This document shows, in pieces, positions 45,573 to 57,810 of a DNA stretch of 64,000 bases (positions are counted from its first letter, which is position 1; every line of letters starts with the position of its first letter). Under the pieces are notes generated by a model, which worked only from the letters and a program-made list of their open reading frames with translations, was not told where the DNA came from and did no database searches. The DNA is from Bufo bufo. Its lineage: Eukaryota > Chordata > Amphibia > Anura > Bufonidae. The stretch is from NCBI RefSeq assembly GCF_905171765.1, contig NC_053392.1, positions 402,677,399 through 402,741,398 on the forward strand. The letters are read 5' to 3'. Made by a program: the position numbers and the translations under genes.

Positions 45573-47420
45573 TTTGTCACAAGTTTGTGGAAAATGATGA
45601 TTTATTTTTTTTTCTTACAAAGTCTCATATTCCACTAACTTGTGACAAAAAATAAAAACTTCTATGAACTCACTATGCCCATCAGCGAATACCTTGGGGT
45701 GTCTTCTTTCCAAAATGGGGTCACTTGTGGGGTAGTTATACTGCCCTGGCATTTTAGGGGCCGAATGCGTGAGAAGTGGTTTGAAATCAAAATCTGTAAA
45801 AAATGGCCGGTGAAATCCGAAAGGTGCTCTTTGGAATGTGGGCCCCTTTGCCCACCTAGGCTGCAAAAAAGTGTCACACATGTGGTATCTCCGTACTCAG
45901 GAGAAGTTGGGCAATGTGTTTTGGCGTGTCATTTTACATATACCCATGCTGGGTGAGAGAAATATCATGGCAAAAGACAACTTTTCCAATTTTTTTATAC
46001 AAAGTTGGCATTTGACCAAGATATTTATCTCACCCAGCATGGGTATATGTAAAATGACACCCCAAAGCACATTGCCCAACTTCTCCTGAGTACGGAGATA
46101 CCACATGTGCGACACTTTTTTGCAGCCTAGGTGGGCAAAGGGGCCCACATTCCAAAGAGCACCTTTCGGATTTCACCAGCCATTTTTTACAGATTTTGAT
46201 TTCAAACAACTTACCACACATTTGGGCCCCTTGAATTCCAGGGCAGTATAACTACCCCACAAGTGACCCCATTTTGGAAAAAAGACACCCCAAGGTATTC
46301 CGTGAGGGGCATGGCGAGTTCATGGAAGTTTTTATTTTTTGTCACAAGTTAGTGGAATATGAGACTTTGTAAGGGAAAAAAAAAAAAAATCATCATTTTC
46401 CGCTAACTTGTGACAAAAAATAAAAAATTCTAGGAACTCACCATGCCCCTCACGGAATACCTTGGGGTGTCTACTTTCAAAAATGGGGTCACTTGTGGGG
46501 TAGTTATACTGCCCTGGCATTCTAGGGGCCCTAATGTGTGGTAAGTAGGTAAATGACCTGTGAAATCCGAAAGGTGCTCTTTGGAATGTGGGCCCCTTTG
46601 CCCACCTAGGCTGCAAAAAATTGTCACATATGTGGTATCGCCGTATTCAGGAGAAGTTGAGCAATGTGTTTTGGGGTGTCTTTTTACATATACTCATGCT
46701 GGGTGAGAGAAATATCTCGGCAAAAGACAACTTTTCCCATTTTTTATACAAAGTTGGCATTTGACCAAGATATTTATCTCACTCAGCATGGGTATATGTA
46801 AAATGACACCCCAAAACACATTGCCCAACTTCTCCTGAGTACGGCGATACCAGATGTGTGACACTTTTTTGCAGCCTAGATGCGCAAAGGGGCCCACATT
46901 CCTTTTATGAGGGCATTTTTAGACATTTGGATCCCAGACTTCTTCTCACGCTTTAGGGCCCCTAGAATGCCAGGGCAGTATAAATACCAAACATGTGACC
47001 CCATTTTGGAAAGAAGACACCCCAAGGTATTCAATGAGGGGCATGGCAAGTTCATAGAATTTTTTTTTTTTTGGCACAAGTTAGCGGAAATTGATATATT
47101 TTTTTTTTCTCACAAAGTCTACCTTTCCGCTAACTTGGGACAAAAATTTCAATCTTTCATGGACTCAATATGCCCCTCACGGAATACGTTGGGGTGTCTT
47201 CTTTCCGAAATGGGGTCACATGTGGGGTATTTATACTGCCCTGGCATTCTAGGGGCCCTAAAGCGTGAGAAGAAGTCTAGAATATAAATGTCTAAAAAAT
47301 TTTACGCATTTGGATTCCGTGAGGGGTATGGTGAGTTCATGTGAGATTTTATTTTTTGACACAAGTTAGTGGAATATGAGACTTTGTAAGAAAAAAATAT
47401 ATAAATTCCGCTAACTTGGA
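45573..47420. repeat. Three successive large palindromes
   Basis: Segments of up to about 380 bp alternate in orientation: forward 45614-45998, inverse 45999-46375, forward 46390-46755, inverse 46756-47085, forward 47110-47285, inverse 47300-47390. Each shows ACTTGTGACAAAAAATAAA, GGTCACTTGTGGGGTAG, CTGCAAAAAAGTGTCAC and CCATGCTGGGTGAGAG or complements. Reading frames in both senses encode the same peptides for that reason. No protein family recognised. Confidence 0.9.
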
Positions 47421-47930
47421 CCAAAAAAATGTCTGAACGGAGCCTTACAGGGGGGTGATCAATGACAGGGGGGTGATCAGGGAGTCTATATGGGGTGATC
47501 ACCCCCCTGTCATTTATCACCCCCTTATAAGGCTCCATTCAGATGTCCGTATGTGTTTTGCGGATCCGATCCATGTATCAGTGGATCCGTAAAAATCATA
47601 CGGACATCTGAATGCAGCCTTACAGGGGGGTGATCAATGACAGGGGGGTGTTCAGGGAGTCTATATGGGGTGATCACCCCCCTGTAAGGCTGCATTAAGA
47701 TGTCCGTATGCGTTTTGCAGATTCGATCCATGTATCAGTGGATCCGTAAAAAACATACGGACGTTTGAATGGAGCCTTACAACAGGGGGGTGATCAATGA
47801 CAGGGGGGTGATCAATAACAGGGGGGTGATCAGGGAGTCTATATGGGGTGATCAGGGGTTCATAAGGGGTTAATAAGTGACAGGAGGGGGGTGTAGTGTA
47901 GTGTAGTGGTGTTTGGTGCTACTTTACTGA
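47421..47930. repeat. GGGGTGATCA repeats with two short MITE-like hairpins
   Basis: ACAGGGGGGTGATCAATG and GGGAGTCTATATGGGGTGAT recur several times. Two ~89-bp hairpins, 47531-47619 and 47688-47776, begin GGCTCCATTCAGATGTCCG or GGCTGCATTAAGATGTCCG and end with the complement, each beside TAA or TTA. Confidence 0.75.
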
Positions 47931-48254
47931 GCTACCTGTGTCCTCTGGTGGTCGATCCAAACAAAAGGGACCACCAGAGGACCAGGTAGCAGGTATATTA
48001 GACGCTGTTATCAAAACAGCGTCTAATATACCTGTTAGGGGTTAAAAAAATCGCATCTCCAGCCTGCCAGCGAACGATCGCCGCTGGCAGGCTGGAGATC
48101 CACTCGCTTACCTTCCGATCCTGTGAACGCGCGCGCCTGTGTGCGCGTTCACAGGAAATCTCGCGTCTCGCGAGATGACGCACGGATGCGTCCAGGAGGA
48201 ATGAATCAACCACCTTCCGGACGCATCCGTGCGTTATATCGTCGAGTGGTGGTT
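47931..48254. repeat. String of five to six consecutive hairpins
   Basis: CTCTGGTGGTC/GACCACCAGAG (47942-47981), GGTATATTAGACGCTGTT/AACAGCGTCTAATATACC (47992-48033), GCCTGCCAGCG/CGCTGGCAGGC (48063-48093), CTGTGAACGCGC/GCGCGTTCACAG (48121-48154), CTCGCG/CGCGAG, and GACGCACGGATGCGTCC/GGACGCATCCGTGCGT (48176-48233). No coding content. Confidence 0.85.
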
Positions 48255-49217
48255 AAAGTAGGCCTGATACAGCAGAAACCACTAATTTTGAGAATTGCAA
48301 ATTTGGGAATTGTTTTTCAACCCAGAACAAAAACTGTGCTTTGACGGACAGTAAAAATAACTTGACCAGCTAAAACAGTAATGACAGATTTGGATTAATA
48401 TAAATGTGAGGCCTATTTTTTAGGCGCTGGGTGACAGGCTCAACTTGCCCCTGATGTAGTATATTGCCAAAAAATAACCACACTATTGATGGTTAAATGC
48501 ACTTGATGAAAGCTTGACCCTGATGTAGGATATAGCAAAAAATAACCACACTATTGACGGTTAAATGCACTTGGGTGACAAGGTCAGCTTGCCCCTGATG
48601 TAGTATATGGCCAAAAAATAACCACACTATTGATGGTTAAATGCACTTGATGAAAGCTTTACCCTGATGTTGGATATAGCAAAAAATAACCACACTATTG
48701 ATGGTTAAATGTACTTGGTGGCAGCTTGTGCTGGTGCACCACAAGCCACAAAATGGCCGCCGATCACCCCAGAAAAAAGTGACTGAAAACGCTCTGGGCA
48801 GCCTAAAAACACTGAGCAATTGAATAGCAGCAGTTCAATGATCCACAGCTGTAGATCGATCACTGAATGAAGTCTTTTGGAGGAGTTAATCTGCCTAATC
48901 TCGCCCTAACGTCGCAGCTGCAACCTCTCCCTACACTTGTATCAGCAGAGTGACGTGCAGCGCTACGTGACCCAAGCTTATATAGAGGCTGGGTCACATG
49001 CTGCACTGGCCAATCACAGCCATGCCAATAGTAGGCAAGGCTGTGATGGCCTCTTGGGGCAAGTAGTATGATGCTTGTTGATTGGCTGCCTTGCAGCCTT
49101 TCAAAAAGCACCAAGAAAGCGCCGAACACCGAACTCGAACCCGGACTTTTATGAAAATGTTCGGGTTCGGGTCCATGTCACGGACACCCCTATACAGTTC
49201 GGGTTCGCTCATCCCTA

Positions 49218-49835
49218 CTGCTGAGCATTAGGCAGGAGCTGGTGAGAGCAGTGTAAATATTGATGAAGTAGTGTGAATATAAGCTTTTATTCTGCCAGAC
49301 ACTGATCCTGCAAGTGACAAAGAGGCAGTGCTCCACTATGAAGTGCTCAGTACATAAAGCTGATAACTTCTCCTTGCTGATCTTACTGATCATTACTGGT
49401 TGAATACTACAGCTGTCACTGAACACAAAGGAGAAGAAGCAGTTCAATGCAGGGAGTGTAGGGGGTACTTTGTCGTAAAGCTTCACCAGTAGGTCACTTT
49501 ATATTCTCACAACCAATGATAATACAATCTTTCATAAAAGGTATGCTATTCTTGTTTTTCTTTTACCCCTACCTAGCTCTTTTAAATGGTTTTAAATTGT
49601 GAATCCTCTGACAAAATCTTTTTATTCCCTTCCAGATACGGGGATATAAAATAAAATAAAAAAAACACTTGAATATCAAGGTGTCATTTATTATGGCAGT
49701 TCCTTTTTAAGAAGTGTTTTAGACCGGTGTTAATAGAGTCTAACTATACGGCTGATTTATCACCAGGCTTGGAAGATTCATAAAACAGGCTTACATGTGC
49801 TGGCAACTGATGTAGACCTGATTTCTAAGTGTACC
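49218..49835. other. Stretch without recognised gene
   Basis: About 600 bases lacking a recognisable frame or repeat, except short A-rich tracts near 49650. Confidence 0.4.
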
Positions 49836-49837
49836 TA

Positions 49838-51058
49838 CACTCACCTAAAGAATTATTAGGAACACCATACTAATACAGTGTTGGACCCCCTTTTGCCTTC
49901 AGAACTGCCTTAATTCTACATGGCATTGATTCAACAAGGTGCTGATAGCATTCTTTAGAAATGTTGGCCCATATTGATAGGATAGCATCTTGCAGTTGAT
50001 GGAGATTTGAGGGATGCACATCCAGGGCACGAAGCTCCCGTTCCACCACATCCCAAAGATGCTCTATTGGGTTGAGATCTGGTGACTGTGGGGGCCATTT
50101 TAGTACAGTGAACTCATTGTCATGTTCAAGAAACCAATTTGAAATGATTTGAGCTTTGTGACATGATGCATTATCCTGCTGGAAGTAGCCATCAGAGGAT
50201 GGGTACATGGTGGTCATGAAGGGATGGACATGGTCAGAAACAATGCTCAGGTAGCCCGTGGCATTTAAACGATGCCCAATTGGCACTAAGGGGCCTAAAG
50301 TGTGCCCTGAAAACATCCCCCACACCATTACACCACCACCACCAGCCAGCACAGTGGTAACAAGGCATGATGGATACATGTTCTCATTCTGTTTACGCCA
50401 AATTCGCACTCTACCATTTGAATGTCTCAACAGAAATCGAGACTCATCAGACCAGGCAACATTTTTCCAGTCTTCAACAGTCCAATTCTGGTGAGCTCGT
50501 GCAAATTGTGGCCTCTTTTTCCTATTTGTAGTGGAGATGAGTGGTACCTGGTGGGGTCTTCTGCTGTTGTAGCCCATCCGCCTCAAGGTTGTGCGTGTTG
50601 TGGCTTCACAAATGCTTTGCTGCATACCTCGGTTGTAACGAGTGGTTATTTCAGTTGACGTTGCTCTTCTATCAGCTTGAATCAGTCGGCCCATTCTCCT
50701 CTGACCTCTAGCATCCACAAGGCATTTTTGCCCACAGGACTGCTGCATACTGGATGTTTTTCCCTTTTCACACCATTCTTTGTAAACCCTAGAAATGGTT
50801 GTGTGTGAAAATCCCAGTAACTGAGCAGATTGTGAAATACTCAGACCGGCCCGTCTGGCACCAACAACCATGCCACGCTCAAAATTGCTTAAATCACTTT
50901 TCTTTCCCATTCTGACATTTAGTTTGGAGTTCAGGAGATTGTCTTGACCAGGACCAACCCCCTAAATGCATTGAAGCAACTGCCATGTGATTGGTTGACT
51001 AGATAATTGCATTAATGAGAAATAGAACAGGTGTTCCTAATAATTCTTTAGGTGAGTG
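49838..51058 (-). mobile_element. Compact Tc1/mariner transposon, apparently intact
   Basis: 1221 bp flanked by TA (49836-49837, 51059-51060). The first 29 bases (CACTCACCTAAAGAATTATT ...) are the exact complement of the last 29. A single full-length transposase fills nearly all of it. Perfect TIRs and an unbroken gene point to recent insertion. Confidence 0.95.
49870..50910 (-). CDS. Tc1/mariner-family transposase, intact
   Basis: 346 codons from ATG at 50910, beginning [20 protein letters not shown], to the stop at 49870. An N-terminal helix-turn-helix ([23 protein letters not shown]) is followed by a second DNA-binding helix set with [14 protein letters not shown]. The catalytic triad is complete: Asp in [11 protein letters not shown], Asp in [11 protein letters not shown], Glu in [12 protein letters not shown], spaced as DD34[12 protein letters not shown] is the conserved glycine-rich turn. 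Length matches active Tc1 transposases (about 340). The stop is only 32 bases from the element end. By sequence it could be functional, binding the short TIRs and inserting at TA. Confidence 0.94.
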   Translation of the reverse strand: MGKKSDLSNFERGMVVGARRAGLSISQSAQLLGFSHTTISRVYKEWCEKGKTSSMQQSCGQKCLVDARGQRRMGRLIQADRRATSTEITTRYNRGMQQSICEATTRTTLRRMGYNSRRPHQVPLISTTNRKKRPQFARAHQNWTVEDWKNVAWSDESRFLLRHSNGRVRIWRKQNENMYPSCLVTTVLAGGGGVMVWGMFSGHTLGPLVPIGHRLNATGYLSIVSDHVHPFMTTMYPSSDGYFQQDNASCHKAQIISNWFLEHDNEFTVLKWPPQSPDLNPIEHLWDVVERELRALDVHPSNLHQLQDAILSIWANISKECYQHLVESMPCRIKAVLKAKGGPTLY

Positions 51059-51060
51059 TA

Positions 51061-52700
51061 TATGCCTCATTTACAACCAGGTGCAATGTGTTTAGTAATG
51101 GTCTACACCTGAATACTATTTATAGGCCTAATTGTAGTCCACGCGTTCTGAGTCACGTAGGTCATTAACCCCCTCAGGACCAAACAATTTTTCACCTTCA
51201 TGACCAAGTCTAATTTTGCAAATTTGACATGTGTCACTTTATGTGTTAATAACTGTGGAATGCTTTTACTTATCCCAGAGCCTCCAGCACTCCAGCTATA
51301 GTAAAACTATGACTCCCAAGATGTACACTTGCTTGGCTATTTTCATAACTTTATAGAAATAAATAGAGAATGCTGGGGGTCATAGTTTCACCACAGCTGG
51401 AGTGCCAGAGGTTAGCCATCACTGAAGACATTCTGATATTGTTTTCTTGTGACATCTCGTACTTGATGTTAGGCTACTTTTACACTGGCGTTTCTGGATC
51501 CACTTGTGAGATCCGTTTTAGGGCTCTCACAAGCGGCCCAAAACGGATCAGTTTGGCCCCAATGCATTCTGAATGGATAAGGATCCGTTCAGAATGCATC
51601 AATTGGGCTGCGTTTGGTCTCCGTTGCGCTTTTGAGGCTGACACTAAAACGCAGCTTGCAGCGTTTTGGTGTCCGCCTGACGATGCAGAGCCAAATGGAT
51701 CCGTCCTGACTCACAATGTAAGTTTTGACTTAGACTTTTTTTTCATGAATAATGCAAACGGATCCGTTCTGAACGGATACAAGCGTTTGCATTATTGGTG
51801 CGGATCCGTCTGTGCAGATACAAGACGGATCCGCACCGAACGCCAGTGTGAAAGTAGCCTTAGGGGTAAATTTGGGTCAATATGTTTTACCTTTATATTA
51901 TAAAAAATCCAACATTTACGTAAAATTTGGAAAACATTGCAACTTTGTCATTTTGAATTTCTATGCATTAAACATTTCTACACCTGAGGTTTTTGCATTT
52001 TTGTTTTGCGCTCCCTGCCTTGCCAATGCCATAACTTTTTTATTTTTCCATTCACATAGCCTTATGAGAGCTTATTTTTTGAGGGACAAGATGTACTTTC
52101 TAATGCAACTATTTAATATTGCATATGATGTAGTGGGAAGCAGGACATTTTTTTTCCAAATGGTGTTGAATTTGAGAAGAAAATGCAAGTCCGCCATGGT
52201 TTTACGTTTTTTTTTTTTATTTACAATGTTCGATATGTGATAAAACTGGCCAGTTACTTTCATTTTCCAGGTCAGTACAAATCCAGTGATACATGTGTAT
52301 TTTTTCTTATGTTTTTATAATTAATAAAAAAACTTTGAAAATTTTTTCTCTTTTATTTGCCATATTCTGACCCCTATAACTGTATACGGAGCTGAGTGAT
52401 GGCTCATTTTTTGAGGGATGATCTGTACTTTTAATTGATGCCATTTTGGGGTGTGTACAACTGTTTGATAGATTTTTTTTTATTATTTTTTTTAAGAAGT
52501 TGAAGTGGGTAAAATTTGCAGTTCTGTCAGTGTATTTAATTTTTATTTTTTATGGGGTTCTCCATGTTGTACATTTGATAGGATAATTTTATTCAGTGGG
52601 TTGATGGCTATACCAAATAATTTTTTTTTTCATGTTTTGATTTTATATAATTTTTTCATTGACATATCTAAGATCAATAACTTTTTTAATTTTCGCTCTA
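51061..52700. repeat. Unclassified interspersed repeat, AT-rich
   Basis: Starts near 51165 with TTAACCCCCTCAGGACCAAA and CACCTTCATGACCAAGTC, phrases typical of abundant amphibian non-coding repeats; continues after the MITE with T-rich segments (TTTTTGAGGGA at 52075 and 52410). No credible gene; the frames are low complexity. Confidence 0.5.
51472..51859. mobile_element. Foldback MITE, same family as 3193-4164
   Basis: GGCTACTTTTACACTGGCG ... CGCCAGTGTGAAAGTAGCC, 388 bp, flanked by TTA (51469-51471, 51860-51862). Contains GGATCCGT palindromes. Confidence 0.85.
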
Positions 52701-52705
52701 CATAA

Positions 52706-53180
52706 GGCCTCTTGCACATGAACATATAACTTTTTCAGTATTTTGCAGTCCGTTTTCCACGGAACCGTTCAGTTTTTTGTTTCCGTTGTGTTTCCGTTTC
52801 CGTTCTGTAGTTCCGCCAAAACTCTCCGTATGGTTTCCATATGTGATCCGTTGTTTGCGGACCACAAACAGAACCATAACATTTTTAATGATGAATGTAA
52901 TGTACAGTAATGTGTTTTAGCAGTATACACATGAGCAAAGTGGACAAGGATCCGCAAAAAACTATTGACGTATGGATGTGTTCCTTATGCATTCCGTATT
53001 TTTTGCGTACCCATTGACTTGAATGGAGCCACGGATCGTTATTTGCGGGCAATAAAGTTCTATCTTTCAGCAGAACGTATATACGGAAATGCGGAAACGG
53101 AATGCATATGGAGTACATTCAGTTTTTGTTCCAGAACCATTGAAATGAATGGTTTTGCATTTTTGGGATACATATGACTT
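52706..53180. mobile_element. MITE-like fragment, one end only
   Basis: GGCCTCTTGCACATGAAC after TAA resembles the ends of neighbouring MITEs, followed by CCGTTTTC / GGAACGG motifs. The opposite end is not found. Confidence 0.45.
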
Positions 53181-53560
53181 TTTGATAAATTTTTTGGGAT
53201 GTGAGGGGAAAACAAAAGAAATTCCACCGTTGTTTATTTTATTTTTCAACAGTGTTAACCACTCGGGATTAATACAATGATCATTTTATAGATCAGGTCA
53301 TTACGGACTCTGCGATACCAATTATGTGTATTTAAAAAAATATATATTTTCATTTTGAAATGTCTTATAAATGAGCCGATATGGGAAAAGGCAATCTTTT
53401 TATTGTTATTATTGTTTTACAGTTCTTAACTGAGATCTAACACAGGTCTAATCCCGGTATGCAGTTCTAAATGTAGAATTCTTGAACTCAGTACTAAAGA
53501 TAAAGTTGTGTTGACAATGTTGCAAAAAAAACGCAAATAAAATATGCACCAAAAAAGCGA
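53181..53560. other. AT-rich stretch without recognised gene
   Basis: Low GC, short A and T tracts; no frame or repeat recognised. Confidence 0.35.
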
Positions 53561-53779
53561 CACTCCCCTGCATAACAGAAACAGGACGGATCCGTTGAAC
53601 AGCCCATAGACTTATATTATGATAGAATTAATAATGGAATGCCTCTAAAGGCATTCCATTATGCATTCCATAATAAAATTGCATTATGGTCCGTGGTAAT
53701 GGAATCCATAATGCAATTCACCTTTAACCAGCAAATGAAGTGTGAACGAATTTCAAAATATGAAATTCGCTCATCTCTA
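53561..53779. mobile_element. hAT-like terminal fragment
   Basis: Ends GAAATTCGCTCATCTCTA, whose complement TAGAGATGAGCGAATTTC is a hAT-style terminus. Contains hairpins GGAATGCCTCT/AGGCATTCC and GAATGCATAATG motifs. Opposite end unclear. Confidence 0.5.
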
Positions 53780-53958
53780 GTACTGACATAAGATTCTCTA
53801 AAGTGCTTCATTCCTTACTCCTTACTGCAGCACCCAAGTTGAAGCCTCCATGTTGCTAAGGGTAAAATGTGTAAAGTCTGGAAACGATCACAGCATCCCC
53901 AGCTCTCAAAATATTGGCTTTATGAACCAGCAAACAATGTAAGAAAACATGCATCAAA

Positions 53959-54360
53959 GGCCTCATGGGCACGATCGTTGTTTTATTCCGTGTCCGTTTT
54001 TCGTGATTTTCTGCGGACCCATTGACTTTCAATGGGTCAGTTGAAAACTCGGCTAATGCACCGTTTGTCATCAAAAAATATAACCTGTCCTATTATTTTT
54101 GCGGAAAACGGTTCGCGGACCCATTCAAGTCAATGGGACCGCTAAAAAATACGGAGGCACACAAGATTGTCGTCCGCGTCCGTTTTTTCCCTATCATTTG
54201 CATGGCAAACCTGTCTTAGATTTTTTTTTACTTTCCTTCATGTCTGGTGATCCTCCAAAATTAAAGGAAGACACACGGAAACAAAATTGGAAACGGATCA
54301 CAGAAGAACGGAACCCCATTTTGCGGAACGGAACACAACAATGGTCGTGTGCATGAGGCC
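53959..54360. mobile_element. Foldback MITE, GGCCTCATG ends
   Basis: GGCCTCATGGGCACGATCG at 53959 and GGTCGTGTGCATGAGGCC at 54360, with AAA on both sides. 402 bp, no gene. Confidence 0.75.
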
Positions 54361-54402
54361 AAAGACTGAACAGTGCCCACACCCATGGACAGCAGGTGTA
54401 TT

Positions 54403-56694
54403 CAGGGGAGCACCCAGGAATTTTGTCTAGGGGGGGTCTGAAAGGCAAAAAAATGTGGCATGTGTAGTGCGGGGGGGGGGGGCTGTAGTGTGTTGCGCTG
54501 ATTCTTTTACTTGGCCATTTCTAAAAGCGCTGCAGGAATGGAACAATGTGGCACATTTTTTAGCCACACCCATTATTAAAAGCTCCTCCTACATATAATA
54601 GGCCACGCCCAACAAACACTGTACAGCTGAAATTCTATAGTTGAGGCCTGTCTCTACATATCATACGGAGAGGGGAGGGTCTGTCCTGGCTGCACTGCCT
54701 TGCTTATACAACAAGCTACAGCCAGGAAGCTCCTCCGCTCTCCTCCCTCCCCAGATCCTGCTCAAGGCCTGTGGTTCCCCCCTACTATCTGTCACCCGCC
54801 CGTGGCCTGCTGCCCCCTTTGGCCGTTCTCACCCAGCTCTGAATCCTCCTTCTGCAAATGGCAGGGGGAGGAGCCGGAGCATCTCCTCTCCTACATATCG
54901 CCACATACCTCTTACATCCAGTGATGTCACCTTTGTTGTAGACATTCTCTTTCTTTATCTTCTCCATTCAGACCAGACCGCCATGATGATTTTTCAGCCA
55001 TCTCCCGTCTCTGCAGAGATTAACAAACAGACATTAGTTTCCCACATTTCCATCATCTTCTGAACACCCTTTCCTGCCACCCCCAATACTATACTGCAGA
55101 GAAAGTCCCCCTGGAAATACTACTACCACACAGATAGTGCCCCCTTCAGCAATTATTGGCACACAGTGCTCTAAAAAATAACTGCGCCCAGACACTAATA
55201 ATATAAAGATAATGTCCCCCAAAAATTATTGTGCTAAGCTGATACTGTGCCAGGGTGCCCCCCAAAGTAACAGAGCTCCCCAAAATCCCACCAATAGAAA
55301 TAATTCTCTGCCAGAGCACACTTAGTAGTAATAATGCCCCTATAGTGCCCATACTAGTAATTATGTTTCTCATAGACCCCCAGTAGTAGTAAAGCTAATA
55401 CCCCCTAGTAGTAATAATTCTCCCTATAATATGACAGTACATGAAATACCCCCGCTTAGTGCCCGCAGTTGAGCTAATGTCCCCATAATGTATGCCAGTA
55501 TAAAATACCCCTATATAGTGCCCCAGTAAATGCCCTCATAGTGCTCCTCTCGCCCTTTCCCATAGTGTCCCCTATAATATGCCAGTAAAAAAAAAAACTT
55601 CTAAGTGCCACCATATGCCCCAATACTGCTCCACTCCCCCATAGTGCCGCTCTCCCCTATAGTGCCAGTAAAAAATGCCCCCTTAGTGCCACCAGATGCC
55701 ATAATGCCCCCCATAATGTGCCAATAAGAAAAAAGGCCCCTTTAGAGCCCCCACTTCGCCATAGTGCCCCCAAATAATGCCTCTATAGTGCCACCAGATG
55801 CCCCATGGTGCCGTTCTCCCCTATATTGCCCCCCATAATGTGTCAATAAAAAAAAGCCCCTTTAGACCCCCCAGATGCCCCCATAGTGCTCCTCTCCCCC
55901 ATGGTGCCTCCCCATAATGTGCCATTAAAAAATGCCCCCTTAGTGCCACCAGATGCCATAATGCCCCCCATAATGTGCCAATAAGAAAAAAAGTCCCCTT
56001 TAGAACCCCACTTCCCCCATAGTGCCCCCAGATGCCCCATAGTGCCATTTTCTCCTATAGTGCCTCCCATAATGTGTCAATAAAAAAAAAGCCCCTTTAG
56101 AGCCCCCAGATGCCCCCCATAGTGCTCCTCTCCCCCATGGTGGCCCCCCCATAATGTGCCAGTAAGAAATGCCCCCAGAGTGCCACCCCCAAAAAAAATT
56201 GAGCTGTAAGAACTGTCAGATGCCCCCATAGTGCCAGCTCCCTCCCCCCCCCCAAAAAAAAAGAAAAAGAAAATAGAAAACACTGATACTTACCTCCATC
56301 AGCAGCGATGTGATGCAGGCTCTTCCGGCCTGTGTCCCTGCTGTGTGCTGCCCGGCTCAGGCGGCGCTATGATGACGTCATTGCGCCACCTGAGCCGGCC
56401 TCTGATAGGCCGCAGGCACTAATGCCTGTAGCCTATCAGAAGAACAGGGGAGGGACACGTCTCTCCCTCCCCTGCCGCAGCACAGGCATCTGTATCGATG
56501 TCCTGAGGACAGCGATACAAATGGATATGGAGATGAGTGCTTGCACAATGGAAGCGCTCATCTCCTACTGCCCGCCGCCGCCACCGCCGCCTGTGGTGAT
56601 CGGCGGTGCGGCCCTGAGGGATAAAAAAAATAAATGTCTGGTTGTTCTAGGGGGGGTCCAGACCCGCTGGACCCCCCCTGTAGGTGCGCCACTG
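54403..56694. mobile_element. Non-autonomous hAT element, 2.3 kb
   Basis: CAGGGGAGCACC at 54403 and GGTGCGCCACTG at 56694 are inverted ends of hAT type, with a perfect 8-bp duplication GGTGTATT (54395-54402, 56695-56702). Inside: about 1.2 kb of degenerate short repeats (ATAGTGCCCCC, ATAATGTGCCA; 55100-56250) and a GC-rich segment with GGCTCAGGCGGCGC/GCGCCACCTGAGCC hairpin near 56354-56395. No transposase. Confidence 0.9.
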
Positions 56695-56861
56695 GGTGTA
56701 TTTCAAATACTGAGCTGTTGTAAAGAATGTGTTTTTTTATATCTGTTCTAATCAATTCATAGCATTTCTGATATGTAATCAAAAAGTGCCCAACCCCTTA
56801 ATGAACCATAATAAAAAAAATATATATATATATATGTATTATATTTTTAAGCACAGAATTA

Positions 56862-57155
56862 GGCTACATGCACACGACTGTATGTGTTTTGTGGTCCGCA
56901 AAAAAACAAACGGATGACATCCGTATGACAAATCTTTTTTTTTTTGCGGATCCATTGTAACAATGCCTAAAATGGACAAGAATAGAACATGTTCTATTTT
57001 TTTTGTGGGATTACGGAACGGACATACTGATGCGGACAGCACGCGGTGTGCGGTCCGCATTTTTTGCGTACCCATTGAAATGAATGGGTCTGCATCCTAT
57101 CCGCAAAAAAAATGGAACGGACACGGAAACAAACAACGTAGGTGTGCATGTAGCC
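56862..57155. mobile_element. Foldback MITE, GGCTACATGCACACG ends
   Basis: GGCTACATGCACACGACTG ... GGTGTGCATGTAGCC, 294 bp, flanked by TTA (56859-56861, 57156-57158). Confidence 0.88.
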
Positions 57156-57158
57156 TTA

Positions 57159-57639
57159 GGGCTCATGCACACGACAGTATTTAGCGTTCAGTATACTGGA
57201 TGTTTTTTTAGTTCAGTATGCAGTACATATACTGAAACATTCATTTCAATGGTTCAGCAAAAAAAACTGAAGTGTCTCCGTGTGCATTCCGTTTCAGTAT
57301 TTCCGTATTTCCGTACCGTGTAAAGATAGAACATGTCCTATTCTTGTCCGCAAATCACGGTGCTTGGCTCCATTCAAGTCAATGGGTCCACAAAAAAAAC
57401 GGAACACATACGGAAATGCATCCGTATGTCTTCCGTATCTGTTCCGTTTTTGCAGAACCTTCTATTGAAAATGTTATGCTCAGCCCAATTTTTTCGATGT
57501 AATTACTGTATAATGTATATGGCATATGGAAAAATGGAAAGGAGACGGAAACACAACGGAAGCAAAAAACGGAACAACGGATCCGTAAAAAATGGACCGC
57601 AAAACACTGAAAAAGCCATACTGTCGTGTGCATGAGCCC
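57159..57639. mobile_element. Foldback MITE, GGGCTCATGCACACG ends
   Basis: GGGCTCATGCACACGACAGT ... ACTGTCGTGTGCATGAGCCC, 481 bp, flanked by TTA (57156-57158, 57640-57642). The left TTA is also the right TTA of the preceding MITE. Confidence 0.9.
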
Positions 57640-57810
57640 TTAAGCTAAAGTCCGGATTCCAATATCTGAATACAGATTCCAGGCAGGTGAATGCAGCTTA
57701 TAACAAAGTGAACAATAAGTGAAGGCAGCAAATAAAAGTCATGGAAATGAGCAATTTTTCATTACAAATCCAAAAGTTTTGTAACTTTATAGCTATATAT
57801 CACTTCCTAA

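Larger units (their letters stand above)
44853..49217 (-). mobile_element. Left arm of hAT copy 2 with a 2.7-kb insert
   Basis: The terminus on the minus strand is TAGGGATGAGCGAACCC at 49217. Left arm with TATATAAG (48984-48977), 81-bp and 295-bp repeats at 48255-48720 and again at 44985-45572. Between them, 45573-48254 is foreign: palindromic sequence that begins and ends inside related repeat units, so the original join cannot be reconstructed exactly. Confidence 0.75.

Noticed and set aside
45615..47287. Identical peptides encoded on opposite strands
   Set aside because: Explained by the serial palindromes; no conserved domain.
55821..56283. Glycine-rich minus-strand frames
   Set aside because: Degenerate TAGTGCCCCC-type repeats in the non-autonomous hAT; no real protein features.
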